NCBI GenBank assembly: GCA_003427395.1
Contig: BFEA01000117.1
Coordinates: forward strand, 3,194,629-3,218,989
Length of the DNA: 24,361 nucleotides
Direction of reading: 5' to 3'
Source: Chara braunii
Lineage: Eukaryota > Streptophyta > Charophyceae > Charales > Characeae
Shown here: piece after piece, positions 18,462-24,361 of the stretch
How the letters are laid out: each line of letters begins with the position of its first letter
How positions within the stretch are numbered: position 1 is the stretch's first letter
Program-made: the position numbers and the translations under genes
Notes under the pieces: model-generated
The model's database searches: none
Seen by the model: the letters and a program-made list of their open reading frames with translations, nothing else
What the model was told of the DNA's origin: nothing

Positions 18462-19541
18462 GTGGGCATGGCACACCTCCTCAGGAAGAATGCTTTGCTG
18501 ACATTTCTCCTTGTGGCTTTGCTGATCGTCATTCTACTGCAACTGTGCCAGTTGTTGAGGCACAACAGGGCTCCTCAGCGGAAGACGACTGCGAAGAAGG
18601 GCGGCGGAGGATGCAAGTCGAGGAAGGGGATGGGCGATGGTAATGTCCCTGCGGGGCACATGTATGGGATATGGGGGGGGTGCACAACGGGGTTCCCGAT
18701 GGAATGCGTCACCGATTTGACCCCGCATTGTACGCCCATCTGCCTCCTTACATGCAGCCTTTGTCAGATGATGACGAATGGATGCTGGCCCCTTCAACCC
18801 TCCCTCTCGCATGGGGGTCGACACACTAACACAACTCATACAATTTTGGGGGCAGAGCGGATGAGCGTGGCATTGGGACGAGTCCGATGTCCTCCCTCTT
18901 GGCGGGAGCGTGGGGGGGGGAGCCTGATCCTCTGCAACTGCATTTGTCCCCGATGTGCACAATGTGTGCGTCGAGAACCGTTCTCGTCGAGCATAGCAGC
19001 CAGTCAGAGGGTGGGGTGTCCGTGACAATGCAGGACGCCTGAGAAGACGGACCTCATACACAGCGGCCGTCGAGGTCATCGTTCGCATGCACGAGCAGCC
19101 ATAGCCGACCACCGACACTCTCAACTCCCGTCCGCTTCGGGGTTCCTCATACCGGTCCTCTAGGAAGGGTGACGATGGCGACAACGGCGGAGTCCCCCCA
19201 GGTCATACAGAGGATCATAGCGCGGTACTCCATTCGCGTACCGACGTCGAAGCTGACGATGGAGGTGACACCAGCGGTAGGGCGAGGATGTGGCGAAGGA
19301 GGAGTGCATGGACGACAACGATGAAAGCAAGGAGGATGACGACGGTGAGGTGAAGGAAATTACATCAAAGAGCGGGAAGAAGAAGGCACGCAAGAGTTGT
19401 GGGAGGTCAAAGGTGAGGGAGGGAGGTGGGGGTGCGGATGGCGATGGTGGGGGAGGGAGCACACGACAGAACTAGGTTTGTGACGATTCGGTCATCATTT
19501 TTCGCTGCAAGAGGGACCTCAACAATTATATGATGGGGTGG
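18462..19541 (+). pseudogene. N-terminal part of Harbinger Myb-like ORF (degraded)
   Basis: The frame from 18462 begins with a hydrophobic run (LLTFLLVALLIVILLQLCQL) and then a Lys/Gly-rich stretch (RKTTAKKGGGG). A frameshift at the G run near 18675 leads to PDGMRHRFDPALYAHLPPYM and QPLSDDDEWMLAPSTLPLAW, then stops. Near 19.3 kb an acidic-then-basic segment (EECMDDNDESKEDDDGE, KKKARKSCGRSK) precedes a Gly-rich linker and STRQN, the start of the Myb/SANT domain. The order (Pro-rich N-terminus, acidic and basic linker, then Myb) fits one gene with the ORF at 19769. The hydrophobic start may be a real membrane-like segment or just an out-of-frame reading. Confidence 0.5.
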
Positions 19542-19771
19542 CTGTCTCTTATACACATCTAGATGTGTATAAGAGACGGGGGAGGGAGCACACGACAGAA
19601 CTAGGTTTGTGACGATTCGGTCATCATTTTTCGCTGCAAGAGGGACCTCAACAATTATATGATGGGGGGGTTGCGGATGGCGATGGTGGGGGAGGGAGCA
19701 CACGACAGAACTAGGGTTTTGACAATTCGCTCATCCTCGTTCGTTGCAAGAGGAACCTCAACGATTATATG
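19433..19771 (+). repeat. Three copies of a ~95-bp piece around an adapter
   Basis: The segment GGGGGAGGGAGCACACGACA... to ...CAATTATATGATGGGG occurs at about 19449-19538 and again at about 19577-19667, identical over about 90 bases, with the adapter between them. A third, about 10% different copy (about 19672-19771) follows a G run and leads in frame into the Myb ORF. Copies 1 and 2 are almost certainly the same genomic stretch duplicated by the assembly. Copy 3 looks like a paralogue. Confidence 0.88.
19542..19577. other. Nextera mate-pair junction adapter (artificial sequence)
   Basis: CTGTCTCTTATACACATCT (19542-19560), the 19-bp Tn5 mosaic end, is followed at once by AGATGTGTATAAGAGAC (19561-19577), its reverse complement less the last two bases. 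Two mosaic ends head to head form the Illumina Nextera mate-pair junction. On minus it translates to VSYTHLDVYKRQ, the usual reading of this adapter. It is library DNA left in the assembly and not a genomic feature. Confidence 0.97.
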
Positions 19772-20482
19772 AGCCAGGGCAACAACTTTGCGCAAATGAA
19801 GACGAAGACTTGGAAACGGAGCGACATAGCGAAGTGGATGTGCCAACAGGGGGTTACGAATAGAGATGGGGATTCGTGCATGAAAAAATGGGAAAATATC
19901 TTCGGATGGTATAAAAACAATTCGGACAGGGAGAAAGATTATGGCCTGCTGTCTTATTTCCTACTCACATTGAAGAAACGTAAAGAGTTGGGGTACAAGT
20001 TCGCAATGGATCGGCAGTTGTACGATGCCATCCATGTGACGTCGCCCAACAATCAGGCCCTGCACCCGCCTAATCTGCATGACACTGGCGGACTTCCTCC
20101 ACCGCAACCGAATGAGGGAGACCTGAGCCAAACAAGAGGTCCGATTGTCGTCGGGGAAACGTCTGCCAATGACAACATGGAAAGGGAAGCGGGGGATGGG
20201 TATGGTAATAGGTCCTCGGGGGGCACACCTGCAGGGAAGCAGAAGAATGTACGGCAGCTGGCCTGCGATGCTATCACTGACGTGATGAAGATACATTCGA
20301 TGGTCGTGGCGAAATATGTGGATCGTGCTAGCAAGCGTCAATGTAAAGTGTTGCAACAACAATGCAATATCATGGAAAGGGAGGCGAGGACGCAGGAGAA
20401 ACAACGCGAGGTGCTCGACGCGGGTCAGCTCATGTTGTGCGACGCATTGCTCAAAATAGCATATGTGTTGTCTCGGGGTTGA
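19675..20482 (+). pseudogene. Harbinger Myb/SANT-like DNA-binding protein
   Basis: In PIF/Harbinger elements this protein binds the ends and helps bring the transposase to DNA and into the nucleus. The longest open frame starts at ATG 19769 (237 residues), but that ATG lies inside the fold. In the same frame upstream, STRQN, a TAG stop, then GFDNSLILVRCKRNLNDY form helix 1; TAG probably replaces the first conserved Trp codon (TGG). Helix 2 is KTWKRSDIAKWM (Trp15 of the open frame), and helix 3 is DSCMKKWENIFGWYK (Trp41). RQLYDAIH follows, then a low-complexity middle, and a C-terminal likely coiled coil (RQCKVLQQQCNIMEREARTQ). The stop disables the full protein unless translation restarts at 19769. 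Confidence 0.8.
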
Positions 20483-21652
20483 TTGCAACAACCCTCCGAC
20501 GAGGGTCCACCAAAGCCCCCCTGAAGATCACAACCGTCGCTGCCCGCCCTCGAACCCCTCTGTCACACAAATCAGCTAAACTTCCCCGCCCCCCCCCCCC
20601 CCCCCCGAACCCCTCTGTCACCCAAATCAGCTAAACTTCCCCCCCCCCCCCCCCCACACCATTGTGTAACCCTCCCCCGGTGAAGAACCACCCTCCCCCC
20701 ATGCGATAGGCCCTGGGGTCCCCTCGCACGCTACTTGTGCCGAGTTTTTAGGCCCACCCCTTCTTTCGTTCTTCTTCGCTGACATGGCAGGCATGACCCT
20801 GCGCAGGGGATGTGAAGTAGTCATCCGTTGATGGGAACAATCAATCCTTCCGTTGGGCATCTCGTAGACCCGTCGGAAGCAATCAATCATGTTGTTTTCG
20901 CCTGCTATTTGTCCTTTCACTTGGGTGCGAATCGTGCGATGATGAATGGTTCTGTTAACATTGAGGTCATGCAATGGTGAATCGTTTCGTCTTCTAGTTC
21001 GTGTAAAAGACTATCACCGGTTGTCATAGTTCTTATGTGTGTCTTGCTTTGCGTGTGTGTCTACGTATGCGATGTGTTTATTTTCGTGCCTTTTATTTCG
21101 CACTTTTGTATGCGTTTTTCGATGACCATAATAGAGCAAGACAACAAATAACAAACAATGTCATATACAATAAAGATTCATTGAACACATTTCATCAAAT
21201 TGCACGCAACGACGTTAAAAAAATAAAAAGAGCTCACGAAAAAAAATAGGCTCCACCCTCTAACCACACTTCCTCGGTTGATTAGCCAAAAGTTGAGACG
21301 AAAAATCGACGTGCACAAGGAAGAATATAGAAACAGTTGCAAAGAATATGCGTGAAATGTAGACAAGAAGATGAAGTTCATTGACAGTGATAAAAAAATA
21401 TGTAATTGTCATCATCGGACAATGAACACAACTTGCACACAACGAACTTCAGCAACCCCCCCACCCCACCTACCCTTCCCCCAACCCAATAAAAAAAACA
21501 TGTTGCCCTGGCCTCCGTACGTTAATCAGACGGTGGGATTGATCCCCGCACTGACAGCAACTAACATCAAACCTGGCAGAGGTTATCCCCGACCGAGCAA
21601 CCATCCACAAGGACTGGCCTATCCAGACACCTAACATCTTAGACGAAACTCC
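20483..21652. other. Spacer between the convergent Harbinger genes
   Basis: About 1.2 kb without a supportable gene. It starts with a duplicated unit containing C runs and continues as AT-richer sequence (21.0-21.5 kb). Short open frames here show no domain. It presumably contains the 3' ends of both transposon genes. Confidence 0.6.
20551..20655. repeat. Tandem 55-bp unit ending in long C runs
   Basis: CGAACCCCTCTGTCAC starts units at 20551 and 20606. Each runs through ATCAGCTAAACTTCCC into a run of about 17 C. The two differ at a single base outside the C runs. C runs of this length are prone to replication slippage and also to assembly error. Confidence 0.9.
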
Positions 21653-23017
21653 CTATCGCATGTGCATGCGGAGAGCATCACGTAGAGCGAGGGCAGCCTC
21701 CGTGGCGCTCGCCTGGGACATGAGGTGCGACAAATTCTGCAAACCAAGATCGATGGGGATGATGTTCCCATCCTGGTCGCGGTCTAGCAACAAACGATCG
21801 TCGAATGCAACCTCGGCATCTAGCAATAAATTGTGGATGGTGCAGACGACAGTGAATTGTTGCAGAAGATTATTCATATTGGTCTTGTGATGACAAAGGA
21901 ATAACCTCCACATCCCCTTCCGCCATTCGAATGCTCTTTCCACGACCCCCCTTGTAGTCTTTTGCGGTGTGTCAAAAAGCGCGACGTCCCCCGTCTACTT
22001 CGACCCTCCATACGAAACAACAAACCATGTGTGCGAGGCATAACCATTGTTCCCCAGTAGATACCCGATCGTCCTCACTCCCCTCGGGAGGACGATCGGG
22101 TCCGTGGTTAAGATGTCACCCGCTTCGGCTCGCCTGATTAGCGAAGAGTTTCGTAGCACGCGTTGATCGTGGACGGACTCAAGATAACCGACGAAGACGT
22201 CGATGATCCACAAGTCAAGGTTGACAATGACCCGCGAGGCGACCAAGAATTGCTGCTTCCGATCGAAGTAGTTCTCGGACGGCGCGTTTGCAGGCTTGTC
22301 CACAAAAATGTGGGTGCAGTAAATGGCGCCTGAGCAACTAGGGAAACCTTTCCAGCTGAAAGCTTGGAGGACCAGTAGAGGATGACAACCGGTTGGAATT
22401 GCGGTCTTGTCCGGATCCGCAGCCAAGATGGCATTCGTCACATCTTCCACAACCTTGATGCCCGATGACCTCCCAATGTCGAACCACGATGTGTTTCTCT
22501 CGAAAGTCTCTCGGGATGGCCACCGATATAATGAGTAAGCGACAATGTGGTCAGGCTGCAATGGCTCCCAATAGTGAGTCAGTCTACATTGAAGGAAAGG
22601 ACTGCATGCCGCCGCTATGTCATTGAACACCATCCGCGTTATCCGCAGTTTGGCATGGAAGTAGTCGTCTGTTGCATCGTCGATGATGGTGAGGTCCCTT
22701 CATGTTCTACCCGTCCTTCTTTTCACCCACCATCTCGGTGTCTCCCTCGGCATCACACCCACCACGATAGCATTTGACAAGAGGAACGACGCATCCCATA
22801 AACCTGGTGAGGAATGCACGTCCATCAAAGACTGGGCTATGGCGGCCTCCCGTCTGCCCCGCTGTCTTCCACTGGCCCGCCGCAGGTCGTTCACCGTCTG
22901 CATGTGACGAGAAACTGCGAGCAATGCCCGGGTCGTTCCTAAAAGTGACCTCTCCCTCGGTGTCAGCCTCCTTGCCCCTGGCGCATTGCCGATGGCGTCT
23001 TCCATCGCCCCAAACAA
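21653..23017 (-). pseudogene. PIF/Harbinger DDE transposase (catalytically dead)
   Basis: This nuclease would cut and join the transposon ends. On minus the N-terminus (23017-22700) reads SLLGTTRALLAVSRHMQTVN and ETPRWWVKRRTG. A frameshift near 22.64-22.72 kb leads to DDYFHAKLRITRMVFNDIAA, then QPDHIVAYSLYRW. The first catalytic block is GAIYCTHIFVDKP: family members have GAID, so Asp is Tyr here (codon 22319-22321). DVFVGYLESVHDQRVLRNSS follows. The second block, YLLGNNGYASHTW, has Asn for the expected Asp (22049-22051). An in-frame TAG at 21995-21997 precedes RGVVERAFEWRKGMWRL, which keeps the catalytic Glu (21938-21940), and CTIHNLLLD. Length about 455 residues, normal for the family. Confidence 0.9.
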
Positions 23018-23100
23018 ACCGCATAGACGCGCACAACCTAATTTGGCAGCTGGCGGGCTATGGCGACCACCTTCCCAAGGTCGCAGGAAGCACGGTGTCA

Positions 23101-23750
23101 GGCGGCTACAATGCTACACCGCACTTTACTTCCTTTCAGAGGGCACGCGACGACAACCTCACTCAACAGTATTCTACCTGGCCGGGCTTCATCGACCATG
23201 AGACGGACCGACACTGGGACCGACGGGGTTACCGACAATTATCAACCATCCGGTGAGACGACACGCCGGAGAACGGCACGGCGATATCATTGCTCGACGT
23301 TATTTTACGTGGTCGGGACACACCGACCATGAAGCGGACCGACGCTGCGAACAAGGGGCCTACTTTATCCGGTCGGGACTCACCGACCATGGCACGGGCC
23401 GACACCACGGGCAAGAGGCCATTGGGGCAGTCGAATTCTCTTCCGAAGGGCCAGTCCCGCTGGGACGCAGGGACCACTTAGGCCCAACTGAGTGATGGGA
23501 CCAATTTTCACTTGTGAGGCCCGCCTGGATTTTTCCCTAAGAGCGGCACTGTTGCTGCGTAGGGACCACCTAGGCCCGGAAAGGCCTAAGATAGGCTCGG
23601 GACTAGCCATGGTACCAGGCCGCTACGAAGGGCCCGGTTCCCGACGGGAAGGCCCTTTCCACCGGGACCTTTTCGAAGGCCCAATCAGGCCCGGGCGCAG
23701 GCATGGTACCGAGGCGCTGCAAGTGTTTCGCGACCTCGGTGCACCGGAGG
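23101..23750. repeat. GC-rich degenerate tandem repeats and palindromes
   Basis: A ~62-base unit with (G)GTCGGGACxCACCGACCATG and (A)CGGACCGAC appears about three times (near 23187, 23311 and 23372). Further on, AGGGACCAC(T/C)TAGGCCC occurs twice, about 95 bases apart (near 23469 and 23561). Small perfect palindromes are at 23454-23466 (GTCCC/GGGAC), 23571-23588 (TAGGCC/GGCCTA) and 23638-23650 (TTCCC/GGGAA). No convincing coding; the open frames on plus are made of these repeats. Confidence 0.6.
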
Positions 23751-23758
23751 CTGGGGCT

Positions 23759-23786
<28 letters not shown>
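23759..23786. repeat. (CA)14 microsatellite
   Basis: Fourteen uninterrupted CA units. They give the Thr-His and Val-Cys runs in all open frames crossing them. Confidence 0.97.
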
Positions 23787-23791
<5 letters not shown>

Positions 23792-23899
23792 GTGGGGGAA
23801 GGGCCCAACAGAGTACTTAAGCCCAACCGGGCCCAGGGACTGGTCATTCGGCACTTGCTGGAATCAGAGGTGCACGGGACTGAGGCGCACGAGGATACA

Positions 23900-24361
23900 C
23901 ACAAGCGACCATGCACAGACGCACGGACGGGCGACCACACACGGGGGAGGTACATACGAGCAACCGCGGGCAGCCAGCGCGCGCCCGTGCGCACCAGCGC
24001 GCACCCACGTACGGGGAAGAGAGAGTCGGTGGGGACTGCGCACAGCGAGCGCGCACCCACGCGCACCACTGCGCACCTTCGGGCTAGGAGGAGAGAGCCG
24101 GGGGGGACCGTGCGCACCTGCGCGCAGCAGCGCGCACCTGCGCACACGCCCGCGCACTAGTGCACGTCCGCACACACCTGCACGCACACCCGGACACACG
24201 CGCGCACTCGCGCACCCAGAGAGAGCCGCGGGGGAAGACGCACGCAGCTGCGCGCACTCACACACGTAGAGGGAGAACAGCGGGGGAAGCCACGCGCACG
24301 CGTGGGCATTCACGCACACGGGGAAGGAGCACGCGCACTCGCGTATACGGAGAGAGAGCTG
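23900..24361. repeat. CG/CA-alternating minisatellite, Z-DNA-prone
   Basis: Long alternating purine-pyrimidine stretches (GCGCGCAC, GCGCACCTGCGCGCA and the like) alternate with purine-rich blocks of the form GAGAGAG...CGGGGGGA (near 24018, 24090, 24220, 24265). The purine blocks recur at irregular spacing of roughly 45-130 bases. Open frames of up to 222 residues on both strands are Arg/Thr/Pro/Ala/His-rich repeat readings without a domain. The array runs off the window end. Confidence 0.7.

Larger units (their letters stand above)
17836..23100. mobile_element. Decayed PIF/Harbinger transposon (borders uncertain, chimeric inside)
   Basis: A Myb/SANT-like gene on plus (about 18.4-20.5 kb) and a DDE_Tnp_4-type transposase on minus (21.65-23.02 kb) face each other. 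These are the two proteins of PIF/Harbinger elements, which need both for transposition. The left border is a guess: GGGCCTCATTCGACACC at 17836 resembles PIF terminal repeats, but no matching inverted copy was found on the right, where only repetitive GC-rich DNA follows. The element is inactive, and an adapter-marked assembly join at 19542-19577 lies inside its first gene, so the left part may come from another copy. Confidence 0.75.

Noticed and set aside
18534-19184. 216-codon minus frame, one of the longest in the window
   Set aside because: It is antisense to the Harbinger Myb-like gene, in GC-rich sequence where open antisense frames are common, and shows no domain.
19542-19577. Perfect inverted repeat as a possible natural transposon end (Tn5/IS50)
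   Set aside because: Natural Tn5 ends are not joined head to head without an element between them; the arrangement and flanking duplication fit a mate-pair library junction.
23101-23750. CRISPR-like array from the ~62-base repeats
   Set aside because: The repeats are adjacent and diverged without regular unique spacers, and the sequence is eukaryotic.
23492-24319. Several open frames of 150-222 codons on both strands
   Set aside because: All are low-complexity Arg/Thr/Ala/His/Pro readings of the CG/CA minisatellite and CA run, open on both strands at once.
1-24361. LTR retrotransposon or integrated virus
   Set aside because: No long terminal repeats, gag, protease, integrase or capsid-like frames were seen; all RT motifs are of the LINE type with adjoining apurinic endonuclease.

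Overview
Kind of organism. This is eukaryotic, transposon-dominated DNA. It holds decayed non-LTR retrotransposons (LINEs) of the L1 type with an apurinic endonuclease, a reverse transcriptase (RT) and a zf-RVT-like C-terminus, a hAT-like MITE, a second MITE, a PIF/Harbinger DNA transposon with its separate Myb/SANT-like gene, and many microsatellites. This combination suggests a large green-lineage genome, probably a land plant. I cannot name the species. I see no intact host gene, rRNA, bacterial operon, CRISPR array or viral genome.

Layout. (1) Bases 1-6038 hold a plus-strand LINE fragment (LINE A, starting near base 121). A 739-bp hAT-like MITE (1247-1985, 8-bp target duplication) and a minus-strand LINE (LINE B, 2055-5537, exact 17-bp target duplication) interrupt it. 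LINE B has lost its RT core by an internal deletion. (2) Bases 6039-11480 hold a longer minus-strand LINE (LINE C) with endonuclease, RT, C-terminal region and an upstream ORF I do not recognise. A 71-base T run and a tRNA-like stretch mark its 3' side. (3) Bases 11485-12180 are two diverged copies of a ~373-bp tandem unit. (4) Bases 12180-17020 are AT-rich and hold no supportable gene. (5) Bases 17097-17510 are a MITE with imperfect terminal inverted repeats. (6) About 18.4-23.1 kb is a decayed PIF/Harbinger transposon: a Myb/SANT-like gene on plus facing a DDE transposase on minus, with two of the three catalytic acids substituted. (7) From 23.1 kb to the end there are GC-rich repeats, small palindromes, a CA microsatellite and a CG/CA-alternating minisatellite.

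Key caution. Bases 19542-19577 match the Nextera mate-pair junction adapter (two Tn5 mosaic ends head to head) and lie between duplicated sequence. The contig is therefore artificial there, and the two flanks may come from different copies or loci.

How the genes relate. Nothing here looks like a working pathway. LINE endonuclease plus RT would have driven target-primed reverse transcription, and the Harbinger transposase plus Myb-like protein would have driven cut-and-paste transposition. Every one of these genes is broken by stops, frameshifts, deletions or lost catalytic residues. I found no convincing new biological system. The useful content is the nested-insertion history, a few possible non-autonomous families, one unrecognised LINE-associated ORF, and the assembly artefact.
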